Assembly: GCA_022592435.1 (NCBI GenBank)
Contig: JABYQS010000082.1
Location: 1 to 64,000 of the forward strand
Reading direction: 5' to 3'
DNA: 64,000 nt
From: Cerioporus squamosus
Lineage: Eukaryota; Basidiomycota; Agaricomycetes; Polyporales; Polyporaceae
The notes under the pieces were generated by a model that saw only the letters and a program-made list of their open reading frames with translations, had not been told where the DNA came from and did not search any database. A program made the position numbers and the translations under genes. Of this stretch, positions 11,860-22,061 are shown piece after piece. Position 1 is the first letter of the stretch; each line of letters begins with the position of its first letter.

Positions 11860-11876
11860 TCGTCCGTACGAACCCT
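11860..11876 (+). promoter_or_regulatory. 17-bp motif shared with the copy 1 promoter
   Basis: TCGTCCGTACGAACCCT, identical to the site upstream of copy 1. A likely 5'-UTR intron (11784-11834, GTAAGT to GCTGCAG) ends just before it, so transcription of copy 3 may begin upstream of 11784. Confidence 0.4.
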
Positions 11877-11947
11877 CCTTGTCCTACTCCCTCATACCCA
11901 CCCGCAGTCGCTCAGGATATACGACAGGCCGATACACGTACTGAACG

Positions 11948-13874
11948 ATGCCTAAACGCGCCGCTACCCCGCCCATCGACGACGGTGCCAAGTACCTCAC
12001 TGTCGTGTACCCATACCCTTCACGACCGAACATGGAGCTCGAGACGCATCAGAAGCTCTTCGCGCAATGGGTGGCGGCGTGCATAGGCTCACGGTACCTG
12101 CGCGCGTTCTACCACAAGCCAACCGTAGGTTGAAGGAGCCGGAGAGCATGGGTATGTGTTCACCTGTCCTGGCGTTTCTCCCTAGTCCCCAGGTAGCATT
12201 CTCCTCGAGATCGACGAATCGCTACCCGACTTCAAACAAATTCTCGGAGCACACAAGTGGTCCGAGTTCCTGACGGCGCCACAGGGTGACGACACGAAGC
12301 AAGTTTCAAGGGTGTTCTACTGCACTTACATCTCGGACCGACTTGTTCAGAAGAACGGTACGCTCCCTTCGAGTCTTTCGAGGATCCCGCCTAATTGCCT
12401 TCGCAGGGTGGAAGCGGATTGACATCAAGGACATTTGGTTAAAGTCTAAAGGGTGCGCCACTTCTGTCCTCCGCGTCCGCCTGTCTCTGACCTCTGTGCA
12501 GCCCATCTAAGTTCGCCTCGCCATACCCGCCGACACGTCGATGCGACATCCCGAAGGTCGGCGACGTCATACAGAATGACTTGTGCCGACCATTGCCGGT
12601 CGACTTCCCGCCACCTCCGCTACCTGCGCCTGTCGGTCTGTGCCGCCATCTGTCCCGGACGTTTGGTTCTGGAGATCTGACCAGTTGATTTAGCGGGAAG
12701 ACCTGAACGGCTGGAATATCATGTCCAGCAAGAGTCGATGACCCCTGTGGTCAGAACGTGGATGAGAGGGACCCCATTGGAGTCACTGCATAGTGCTCCC
12801 GCCGATTCCCAAGGCAGCTTGAGTAGTGGCTCTGGGAGCCCAACGGCTGACATGCCTCACATCGTCTCCCCACTCGTTCCACAGTCGTCTCGTTCTAGTG
12901 CGTCCAGCAGCGGGAGCGAGAGCGGGCCTTCCTCACCCACGGACGCTCAGGTCTATAGACACGAACTCGCTATTGCTGGACGCGACGTCGAAGCGGCTCT
13001 CGATGCGCTGTCCTTCGAAGGGGAGGAAGATCCAGACGATTGCTTCTTCTACAGCATGACCGACACTTCCATCTTTGGTGACGTGAAGTACGCTCCTCGG
13101 GGTGAATTCACGATCGCACCGGCTGCATCGGTCGAGGAGTGTCTTTGGCCGGGTGAGGCGGACGACGAAGACGAGAGTGATCCCGAGGATAACGACCACG
13201 ATCTCGTCAAGGCTGCAGAGAAGCAGCCAGAGCTCTGCTGCGCGCACAACAAGGTGTGCAGCAGGGGCATATGCCAGATACACAGGGCACGATTGCGTGA
13301 AGAGGAGAAGAACAGGCGCGCGGAAGAGCGCAGGCGGCAGCGCGAGGATAGCGAGAAGCAGGCCCAGAAGAATGCCGCCTCTGAGGATACCTCCACCCGA
13401 CCCTTCCGCAGCGGCGCGTTCACGTCGGCTCGTGCCCAATGGGGCCCTCATCTTCGCCCCGGAGCACCTGCACCCGCTGCTCCTCAGCTACCAGCTCATC
13501 TGAGGCGTGGTGCTGCCCCCGCAACGGCTCCCTCCCCCTTGCCTATTCCCCCTGTGGACCATGTCTCTCGGACGCAGTCGGCGTCGAGCGGTGCCTGTGG
13601 ATCCATTGCCGTCCCCACAGATGCTTCCTCACCGCATGCGGGCAGCGGGGCATCCACGCCAGCTCGTGCTCCCTCGCCGCATCTCCCAGCTGGGGCGCCC
13701 GACCCTACTCTTCGCCAACTACCTCCCCACCTGAGACGTGGTGCTTCCCCTCCGTCCCCCTCCCTTGTGTCTTCTACCTCTTCTTACCACCTTCGCTCTC
13801 GGCCGCTATCGAACAACTCAGCCCGCCCGGGGTCGAGCGGCAGTTCGAACGTAGAAGAGACGGCCTGGCTGTGA
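11948..13874 (+). CDS. PYP/GW family protein, copy 3 (GW tail missing)
   Basis: Exons 11948-12128, 12193-12357, 12407-12452, 12502-12635 and 12694-13874, 568 residues. The first four exons and their introns are nearly identical to copy 1 in opposite orientation; introns of 64, 49 and 49 nt have the same lengths. The shared plan continues: acidic GEEDPDDCFFYS, Cys motif CCAHNKVCSRGICQIH, charged helix, and PAHLRRG-type repeats (here two blocks). The intron that splits copy 1 near RWAWAN is absent. After SSNVEETAWL the frame stops, so the Trp-rich tail of copy 1 is lost. Either this is a truncated partner protein or the gene is decaying, though the frame is otherwise clean over 1.7 kb of coding sequence. 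Function unknown. Confidence 0.75.
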
Positions 13875-14583
13875 GAAAGACCGTTACCCGAGGATGACTG
13901 GTCAAAGGACAGGTTGCATCCAAATCTGTTGACCTGGTCTCATATGATTATTGTGATGTAGTGCTGATTAAAATGCAGAGAGGTCCGGACGAGAAGCTGC
14001 GAAGTGTCCAGTCTTGTCACCTACATTGCGTGAGCTACAATGTTCTCATGCCAATGACACGGAGTAAGGACTACTCACAGCAAGAAGTCACAAGGTGAGA
14101 CCCAGCCGAGCTACGCTAGGCCGGCCACAAGCGTACCCCGACCATCAAGGCCAAAACTCGGTACCGTGAGGGCATAAAATCTCCCCTTGTTCAATGCTTG
14201 GCGCACAGGCCGGCGAACGACAGCGGACTCAGCGGACCGCCCATACTCAAGGTACGATTGAGAGGCGGTGGAACGCCGGAGGCAGTTTCTTAACGCTATC
14301 CACGTCCTGTGTCTGCCTGCTGTTTTCGGTCACCTTCCCAGCGTGCAGAGCAGCTCACGAGGTGTTCTGGACGGCGGTCAGGAGGCGGCGAAAGCTTCGT
14401 AACCTGCAAGTTAGAGTTGCGTTCGTGCGGCCAGTTCCGAGGATGCGCCGCGCACGGGGCTGGGCAGAATGCACTTCGCCCGAGCATCTTCCTGGACAGT
14501 ATGTAAATACTCGCGGAGAGGGCGACGAAGGATGTCCCAAGGGCGCTGCATCCTGACTGACGCTAGCAACTGAGGCTTCCGCG
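13875..14583. other. Intergenic region
   Basis: 3' flank of copy 3 and promoter of the esterase gene. No homologue of copy 1's Trp-rich exon is visible after 13874. A CATAAAA box lies near 14173, about 400 bp upstream of the next start. Confidence 0.4.
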
Positions 14584-16372
14584 ATGTTTTCAAAACTTGC
14601 ACTTGCGGCGTTCGCGTCTGTCGTGTTCGTGCGCCTTGTCGATGCTCAACAGCCCGTGTGGGGCCAGTGTAAGTGCCTACTTGACCCATGGCTATAGCGA
14701 ATGCGGGGCTGAACATGCTGCAGGTGGTGGGATCGGGTGGACTGGGGCGACGGCTTGTGTCTCCGGGTTAGTGTCGTCTTCAAACTTTGGTGATCGTTCT
14801 GGTTGTGCGCCATCTGACCACCTGACGCAGCGCAACCTGCACAAAGCTCAACGACTGTGGGTGCTGTAGCGCGACATTAGTACGAGGTGATCGCTCACCG
14901 GTTGGATAGACTATAGCCAGTGCATCCCAGGCGCATCCAGCGCGCCAGCGACGACGACGACGAGCACCACGACCGCACCGACAAGCGTCCCAAGCGGCGT
15001 TGACAAGGCTAACTTTTGGTTCAGTTTGTCAGTATACGCTTCGATCTAAGTTACGGCGTGAGGTACTAACCGGGCATGGTTTTCAGCGGAGACTCCTACA
15101 CCCAAACAGGATTTACGACGACTGGTGCTGTCCCTGCACCCGGAAACCCTCTCGGCAATCCTCCGTACCCCGTACGACCTCATGTCTTGTTGTTGCCAAT
15201 AGCCACCTAATCAGAACCGCACCGATCTTCTTTGCAGGGCTACACAGCAGTCGGCGGCACGAACTGGGTTGATGTCGACACGACGGTATACAACAAGTCG
15301 TTGATCTTGACATACAACTACGCGTATGGCGGCGCCACGATTAATGCGTCGCTCGTCCAGCCCTACGAGCCGACGGTGCTCTCCTTAATTGACCAGGTGA
15401 ATGAGTTCATGGGCCAGGCGGCGAGTAAGCCAGCATTCGCCCCCTGGACGAGCAACAACGCGCTCTTCTCGGTGTGGATCGGGATCAACGACATAGGTAA
15501 CAGCTACTACCAGAGCGGGGACCGCGATGCGTGAGTCAGCTGAATATATGACGAAGGGGAAAGGGATGGACTGACCTGGTTGTGTTTATGTCCCGACAGG
15601 TTCTCGGACGTGCTGCTGGACTCCTACTTCGGCCAGGTCCAGAAACTCGTAAGCACATGGCTGCCATCCGATGATGTCTAACGTTTCCTAACTCAACGGT
15701 CAATAGTAGTGAGCACATGTGTCGGTAATCACAGAGTTCAAGGACTGATCTGTCGGCCGCAGTAACGTCGGCGCGAGGAACTTCCTCTTCGTGAACGTGC
15801 CACCTGTCGACCGGTCCCCGCTCGTCAGTCTATCCTCCTTGGCATTGCGTCATGATAGCTCACCTCAGCACGTGCACAACCTGCAGATGCTCTCCCAAAG
15901 CGCGGACGCGCAGGCACTGGAGAAGAAGGTCATCACGGGCTTCAACTCGAAGCTCGCATCTAGGGTCGCCTCGTTTGCGGCTGCGAACTCTGGGGTGAGC
16001 CTGTTCCACGTATCTACCGTTAAACAACATCGAACTGGGATCACCGCAAAGGTCAAGACGTGGTTCTGGGACTCCAATGCAGCCTTCACGACGGTCTTGA
16101 ACAACCCGACAGCATACGGGTTCGTCGACGCTACTTCATACGGCGGCGCAAAAAGCTTTTGGGGGTACGTTAGTTCATACAGATCCAGGTATGTAGGCTG
16201 GATACTTACCTCCCTCGCCTTCGCTGTTACAGGAACAATTACCATCCTTCGAGTACGTACGAGCGCGATCCTATGTGGCCGGCTGCTAACAGATTACCCG
16301 CGCTTCGCAGGTGCTGCACACGACATCTGGGGCAAAGACGTTGCTGCAGTCCTCGCCGATGCTATCTGGTAA
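14584..16372 (+). CDS. CBM1-linked carbohydrate esterase family 16 (acetylesterase)
   Basis: Secreted GDSL-type esterase that would remove acetyl groups from hemicellulose oligomers. Exons: 14584-14668, 14724-14766, 14831-14856, 14910-15027, 15087-15171, 15238-15530, 15600-15648, 15707-15708, 15763-15823, 15887-15994, 16052-16164, 16233-16252 and 16311-16372, 354 residues. Order: signal peptide (MFSKLALAAFASVVFVRLVDA), CBM1 (WGQCGGIGWTGATACVSG and DYYSQCIPG), Ser/Thr linker, then the catalytic domain with FGDSYTQTGF (nucleophile Ser), IGINDIG, GARNFLFVNVPPVDRSPL and NNYHPSSAAHD (catalytic His). Intron 4 has a perfect TACTAAC branch site. Exon 8 appears to be only two nucleotides (TA), supplying part of the Tyr in QKLYNVGARNF; without it the frame hits a stop. 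Family and domain order are secure; the micro-exon is inferred. Confidence 0.88.
15707..15708 (+). other. Putative 2-nt micro-exon of the CE16 gene
   Basis: Flanked by a 58-nt intron (GTAAGC...CAATAG) and a 54-nt intron (GTGAGC...CCGCAG). With TA inserted the junction reads CTC-TAT-AAC, giving L-Y-N at the position where CE16 proteins have Tyr. Skipping it gives CTC-TAA. Confidence 0.65.
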
Positions 16373-16762
16373 GAAAGGAGTCATGCATTACTGCACTGCC
16401 CAGCAACCTGCAGAACAGTCGGCAGGCAAGCAGGCGATAGTACGATTGGTGTACTTATACCACTGTTAGCTGTCCTATCATATCCTGTAAATTCTTTCTG
16501 TAAACCCACAACGGAATGGAGCAGAGTTGATTAGGGAGCAACTCACAATGTGCTGCAAGAGTCGGAGACGACGACCGACAGTACTAGTACTGACTCTGAG
16601 GAGCTTGAGTGGAGCTTGAGGTGGCGGACCAAGTCCAACATTTAGGCGCCGTAAAATCATGGCGACAGTTCCGGGCGCTTCGGACTTGACCAGGTCCTCT
16701 GTCCTCCCCTCGGACTTTCGTGCTCTTCTCCCATCTGGTCCTAGGCACGGCTACCTGAAAAC

Positions 16763-18541
16763 ATGCTGCAAGCGGCGATCAGGGCATCTGCAACGCGAGG
16801 CGTAGCACGTCAATCTGTGCGATGCCTTGCCACGAAGCCTCCGAGGAAACCCGCCAAGCCCGCCAGCGGACCAACGGAGTCGACGCCTCCTCCTCCCCCG
16901 CCCCCAGCAGCCGATGCTGTGAACGCGACGGATCCGGCGGAGGCTCCGAAACCTATTCCTAGCTCGTCGGTAGTGCCGAGCTTGGACTTTTCGCCCGGAG
17001 AGGAGGACGCGAAGCAGGAGCGTACGGGGGCCAAGTCATCGAAGGACTCGCTGTCAAGCATCGAGCGGAGACGACGCTTCCTAGGGCGCGTCTCGTTTGT
17101 GTTCATGCTGGCCGGCGCGGGTGCGGCGACGTGGTACATGGGAGACCGTGGGAGGAGGACGAGCTGAGGGCGAAGAAGATGGTACGTGTCAGGACGTCCT
17201 GTGCGTCGGTTCGCACTGACGCATATCCCAGTCTCCGGAGGAGGCGACGCAGTCTCGGTGGGAGAGGACAAAAGCTCGGTTCACGGGTCTCTTTGATGTA
17301 GGTATCCCTGTGTTGCAGTCGTGTCGGGTGTTGACGGGTCCTGCGTACGTAGACGTTCACCGAGCCGCTATGGCCGGAACTGCTACCCCCGCCCTTGCAG
17401 GGTCCGATGTACCGCCCCTACACCCTTCTCGTCTCCGTGGACGACCTGCTTGTTACGTCGACTTGGGATGTACGTGTCAAGCTCACCCCTCGAACCCCGT
17501 TCTGCGTAACTGACGCTGTACTCCTAGCGACAACACGGATGGCGAACAGCGAAGCGTCCGGGCGTGGACTACTTCTTGGCTTACTTATCGCAATTTTACG
17601 AGATTGTCATCTTCACCACGCAGTACCACTACGTGAGCGACATCCATGTGCTCGATCTCCCACTTCGATTGACTTCTGCATTCCTCTGCAGACCGCGATG
17701 CCTATCATCGACAAGCTTGATCCTTACCAGTTCTACATCATTCACAGACTCTTCCGTGACGCGTGCAGGTCAGAGAAGGGCGGCCAACCCGTCAAGGACC
17801 TGAAGTACCTCAATCGGGACCTCTCGAAGGTCATCTTGCTCGACACACACCCGGAACATGTCACGCCCAACCCTGAGAATGCAGTCATACTGCCCAAGTG
17901 GACGGGCGATCCCAAGGACCGCGGCCTCATCGCCATGATTCCATTCCTTGAGTGTTCGTAGTGGTCGCCACCTCCTCGCCCATCGCACTGACGCAGCCTC
18001 ACAGCGATCGCGATCTTCAAGACGCCGGATGTACGGCCCGTTCTCCAGGCATACGCGGGCAAGAACATCCCTATCGAGTTCGCCAAGAAGGAGGTCGAGA
18101 TGAAGCGTAAGCACATTGAGGAGTGGGAGCACAGCCGAAAGGGTCTCTCGCGCGGCGGCTGGACGCTCAGTGGCCTCTTCGGAGGATCGTCCGAGGTGCG
18201 TATAATATCCATTGCAGTGTCTCGACTTCACCAACGCTCACATCGTTGACCGTTCTTAGCCCTCGGCTGCGTCCCAGGTGCCGCTCACCTACCTTGAGCA
18301 GAAGCGTCTCGAGGCACAGCGTCAGTACCTTGAGGAGCAGGAGTACTTGCGTCAAAACAAGGAGAACTTCGACCGCCTCATCAAGGAGGAGCAGGAGGCG
18401 ATGGCGCGCGAGATGCCCAGCACATTCTGGGGCGCCGCGCAGGCGATCCTCGCTGGTGGTCCTCAGCCCCCGCCGCCTCCTCCTTCGCAGCAGACCACGG
18501 CTCCCCCGGCAGGCAACGCGCCAAGCTCGCCGGCCAAGTAG
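16763..18541 (+). CDS. TIM50: TIM50, mitochondrial inner-membrane import receptor (one base apparently missing)
   Basis: Tim50 is the intermembrane-space receptor of the TIM23 complex. Exons 16763-17181, 17232-17297, 17353-17469, 17528-17632, 17692-17953, 18005-18195 and 18260-18541. The N-terminus is Arg-rich with no acids (mitochondrial presequence), then Pro-rich, then one membrane segment ([19 protein letters not shown]). An FCP1-type domain follows, with [35 protein letters not shown] and HRLFRDAC; the C-terminus is a coiled coil plus poly-Pro. Exon lengths sum to 3n+2. The family sequence (W-E-E-D-E-L after the membrane segment) returns only if one G is added to GGG at 17140-17142; as written the frame stops at RRTS. 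Because Tim50 is essential, a sequencing or assembly error is the best explanation. Confidence 0.88.
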
Positions 18542-18860
18542 AATATACGCGTGAGTTTGTGCGACTTTATACACCATCACCGCTCTCGATATATATCAAC
18601 CCTATATCAAGCCTAATACATACGTTCGTAGACTAGTCACAAGTGACTCTTGTTCGTGCGAGTTGCCCTCCAGTTCACCTCGTACTTGACACACAGACTG
18701 GCGTCATTCTGGCAGCACGGTGATAGATCAACAGGGTAGCAGCTTCTGGAAAGACGGTACACAAAGAACGCTAACAAGGTCCACTGCGATCTGCAACGAT
18801 ACATATGACGCTGCGCTCCTGATATCTCAACGCCCGACCCCTTCATTGACACGCGTGTAC
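18542..18860. other. Convergent 3' region
   Basis: 3' flanks of TIM50 (plus) and the small minus-strand gene. No gene seen. Confidence 0.4.
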
Positions 18861-19394
18861 TCAATTGTATCCCGCAATAAAGCGGGCGATCTCGTAGACG
18901 CGGTCGCGCGAGACGTTTGTGTGCGCTGCCCAGCGCGCGATGTCAGAGAGCCGTGGGTCCGGTACGACCCACATCTCACGCTCGACCATCTCTGAAACAC
19001 TCGCAAGCGTTAGCATCAGGTGCACTCCTGCAACGCATTTTGGGTGCGGACGATGCGGGGGCTTACTTACCAAAGAGCTGCGCGTCGTCGAGTTGGGCGC
19101 GCTTGCGCGAGATACCCCGGCTTCTCTCTGTAGTCGAGCACCACGTCAAGTGGCGCTTCTTCGTGTACCAGTGCACACCCGGGACCGACAAGTGGATGTG
19201 TTCGTAAACCGCGAGCTTCAGCGCCAGGCTGGGTACCTGTGGGCCCTGATACAAGGCTGCATCGCGGGAGGAGCGGTATAAGGTGGCTGTGCGGCATACA
19301 ACAAGCATGTCCAAAAGCGGGAATCTTGCCTACCGTTTCGGATGGTTCTGCCCTCAAGGGGCATAACCTTGCGGTAGGGGGACTTCCGTGCCAT
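18861..19394 (-). CDS. Small conserved-looking protein of unknown function
   Basis: Exons 19394-19334, 19286-19071 and 18991-18861, 135 residues, with canonical splice sites (GTAGGC/CGCACAG and GTAAGTA/GTTTCAG) and consistent frame. The protein starts MARKSPYRKVMPLEGRTIRN, so it is basic at the N-terminus, possibly a mitochondrial or ribosome-type protein. It continues with LALKLAVYEHIHLSVPGVHW and KRAQLDDAQLFEMVEREMW, and ends DRVYEIARFIAGYN. Codon use and splice quality argue for a real gene. I do not recognise the family. It is convergent with TIM50. Confidence 0.6.
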
Positions 19395-19595
19395 GAGAAT
19401 GAGGGGAACAGTGGGCGGCAATATGCAGCAAGGATGAGGGTGATGAGGAGGACGAGTGTCCTGAGGTGCTGCCATTTTATCCAAATCCAGGGCGTCTTCT
19501 AGAGCGTCTTTTGGATTGTTATCACTTATCCAGGGCAATTGGTACCCCCTTATTGGCTCTGAGAATATCTTCATCATTGCAAGCGAGATAACCTT

Positions 19596-19668
19596 GTGTA
19601 ATGGCCGATCAAACCATATTTCTGGAGGTGATTCCAGCCGGACAAGTGTGTAATGGCCAATCAAACTG
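19596..19668 (+). repeat. Direct repeat of about 21 bp, two copies
   Basis: Two copies of GTGTAATGGCCRATCAAAC spaced 52 bp apart, in the AT-richer stretch. They begin with TG as LTR ends do, but no matching CA end or target-site duplication was found. Confidence 0.5.
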
Positions 19669-20370
19669 TGTTTGCAAAAGGGAATTTCAGTACTATAACT
19701 GGGACCCATGGGAAGCTACAATACATGGAAGCATCAAATAATTCAGGGACTGCCAAGTTATCACATTCTGTGATACTCCAGAATTTTCGAAGTTCAGAGC
19801 CTGTCAGGAATTTTCGAAGAAGACGAAGACTGCCTAGGCCCCTGGTACCCCAGTCTTAGACGCTATAAGAGACCAGGTGCTCCTCAGAGGACCCTGGGCC
19901 ATCCACTGGTCTGGCAATACCTTTGTTCCATGCTTAGCTTCAGAAAAATCCAATCAAGAACCTGCTGGGATTCCCAATGCATTGAGAAGTGAATTTTGTG
20001 TTGCATGGCCATGTAGCACAAAGTGCACTTCTGAGGCAATGGGTGATGCCGCTTTCAATGCATGCAGATAGCCAGCAGTCAAAGCACAGAGCAAGAGGCA
20101 GGCAGTCCAGACTGTCCAGTCCACAGTTGCAGTCTCATGGGCAACTGTGGGTGTGAACTAAGGCCCAAGGCCGTGAGTCCGGCATTGACTTATGTAGCAC
20201 TGCCGCCAAGGGCTTATCGAGCAACTCAAACATCCATTGATCAATTACAGAACTCATAGATCATCAGTATATTATTGCCACCACTAACTTGCACTACCGA
20301 ACAATACATCACACTCAAGCTTGTCAAGACATACTTAACCGTCGAAGGGATAAGAGCCTCTACGTGTGCA

Positions 20371-20387
20371 TTAGGGTTAGGGTTAGG
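20371..20387 (+). repeat. Interstitial telomere-like repeat, TTAGGG orientation
   Basis: Two full TTAGGG units plus TTAGG. A second short array in CCCTAA orientation lies at 21840-21850. Confidence 0.75.
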
Positions 20388-20483
20388 AGGGCTTGGCGAC
20401 AAAAAATAACGGCCTGCCCAGCCCGAGGGCCGAAGCAGGACAGGGAAATATTGAGACGGTGCACGAGCCGAAGCCCGTACAAA

Positions 20484-20502
20484 CCGCAGGGTCCCCCTGC
20501 GG
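20484..20502. repeat. Perfect GC-rich hairpin
   Basis: CCGCAGGG, a TCC loop, then CCCTGCGG: 8-bp arms, 3-nt loop, 97 bp after the telomere-like repeat. Confidence 0.6.
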
Positions 20503-21839
20503 ACAGGGTCGCCGTGCTATGAGAGGACCCCACGGCCCACGAGCCCAGTACATGAAGGGGCCCGTGCCATCAAGGTAAGTATGAGTTGTTCAAACAGCGG
20601 GGTGAGGTTTATATATGCGGCCGGGGTGCGCACGGACCAGGGCACATGTTTGGCGCTCTGACTCAGCTCGCGTCGCGAGTTATGCAATCCGCCGGGTTCA
20701 AAGCGTACTATACTGTTCGCGTGTAAATAGCAGCTTTCAAGGAGATTTATAGTGAATGATCGGACCAGTCAACAGCAACGAAGACGTATCTGCAGCGAAA
20801 TACATATCAATGCATGTAAGTAAGTTCTGGACTCAAGGGAGCGCGCGGGCGCCAAAGTGTTATCATGCTGCCTTCCAACTAAGTACTGTCATGTCTGCTT
20901 TCACTACTACGGAGGTGTAGCCGGCAACTTCACGGCCCTACTCAAGTGCAACTGGCCGACTGCCCAGCGCGAACCACTCTGAAGGTGTAAATCAAGCCTC
21001 TGCTAGAGGGGCGACGGGGAGTCTGTACCCGAAGCTCCCGCTTGAGGATCTCAAGCCCGGGTACCGACGTAGTCAACATTGTCTGGGTGCCAGCCGCGCG
21101 AGCCTATGACATGTTGAGATGTATCTCCCCCCTGCCCCCACGAATTATCTTTGCTTGCCTCCCATCACTTAGAGACGCGTCGAGCCAGCAGTAGCACTAC
21201 AGTCCGATGCGTTGAGAGATGCATCGGTGCTCTGTCAAGCACACAAAGGAGCTCAGCGATCATCCAGGACCCTTGTAGCTCGGCGGTATGGCTGATGAAG
21301 TACTCGAGGTAAGTGATGAATGTCTCATTTCGTGAATGACTTTACCAACTCCACAGTCGCCGTCTGGCCGTCCGAGTATGCACACATGCGGGCGACCTTC
21401 AAGACTCACGGAACGCCTCTTCCTCGCGGCCCTCCGGTGACGAACATGATCCACAGGCGAAACAGTGTCCTTGTCGGCAGTCAGTGGTAAGTCCTTCGAT
21501 CTCCTTCTCCAGTAAAGTGTTGTCACATTGACGAAGGTTACCAGCAGTACCAGCCGCGAACGGGCGCACGTCTCGATTGTAACTGGGTCCTCATCGGGCT
21601 TCATAGTCGGGGCGAGATTGAGGGCCGACGAAGACTTCTAGAGATGGCTTGTGAATCCACAAGATATAGGTACTTTTGGTACGTCTTGCGTTGTCTAATA
21701 TCATCGATTTCCCCAACCCTACGTCCTACGCCTCTACGCAAACATCTGTCGCTGCATGGCTTGTGAATCTCCTTGTTACGACGTGTCCTGCATGCCGGTC
21801 CCCAGCTCGCTGAGTCCGCGAATGTATGCAAGACGCTTA

Positions 21840-21850
21840 CCCTAACCCTA
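21840..21850 (-). repeat. Interstitial telomere-like repeat, CCCTAA orientation
   Basis: CCCTAACCCTA, inverted relative to the array at 20371. Short enough that it could also be a telobox-type promoter element. Confidence 0.55.
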
Positions 21851-22061
21851 TTCCCGGGTTTGCAGTAGCCGAACATAGGCCCCGAGGACAATTACATGCA
21901 GCTCTCCTTGTCTCTGTCGCTGCACGATACATGACTAGTGACAAGGTATGAGTACTCATGCTGTGCGCTGTCATTTGCATTGATTGAATCACGCAGCCTT
22001 CTAAGACACGACCGCGGACTCCGTAGACCTCCTCCTCGTTCTACTATCCCACGCTGCACCA

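Larger units (their letters stand above)
19395..22061. other. Gene-poor, AT-richer region with short repeats
   Basis: No complete gene. The stretch 19500-20330 is visibly AT-richer than the rest and holds a 21-bp near-identical direct repeat (19596-19616 and 19648-19668, GTGTAATGGCC[GA]ATCAAAC). From 20371 on it holds telomere-like repeats and a GC hairpin. Near 21288-21560 there are splice-like signals around a short coding-looking segment (VAVWPSEYAHMRATFKTHG), but no start codon joins it in frame. It may be a worn transposon or old subtelomeric DNA; I could not define element ends. Confidence 0.4.

Noticed and set aside
19596..20330. Solo LTR
   Set aside because: TG start and AT-richness fit, but no CA end, target-site duplication or second LTR could be found.
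20680..20710. tRNA-like B box (GGGTTCAAAGC)
   Set aside because: No acceptor stem or cloverleaf can be drawn around it.
21288..21641. Small spliced plus-strand gene
   Set aside because: Good GTAAGT and CCACAG signals, but joining MADEVLE in frame gives a short nonsense peptide and the better-looking frame has no start.
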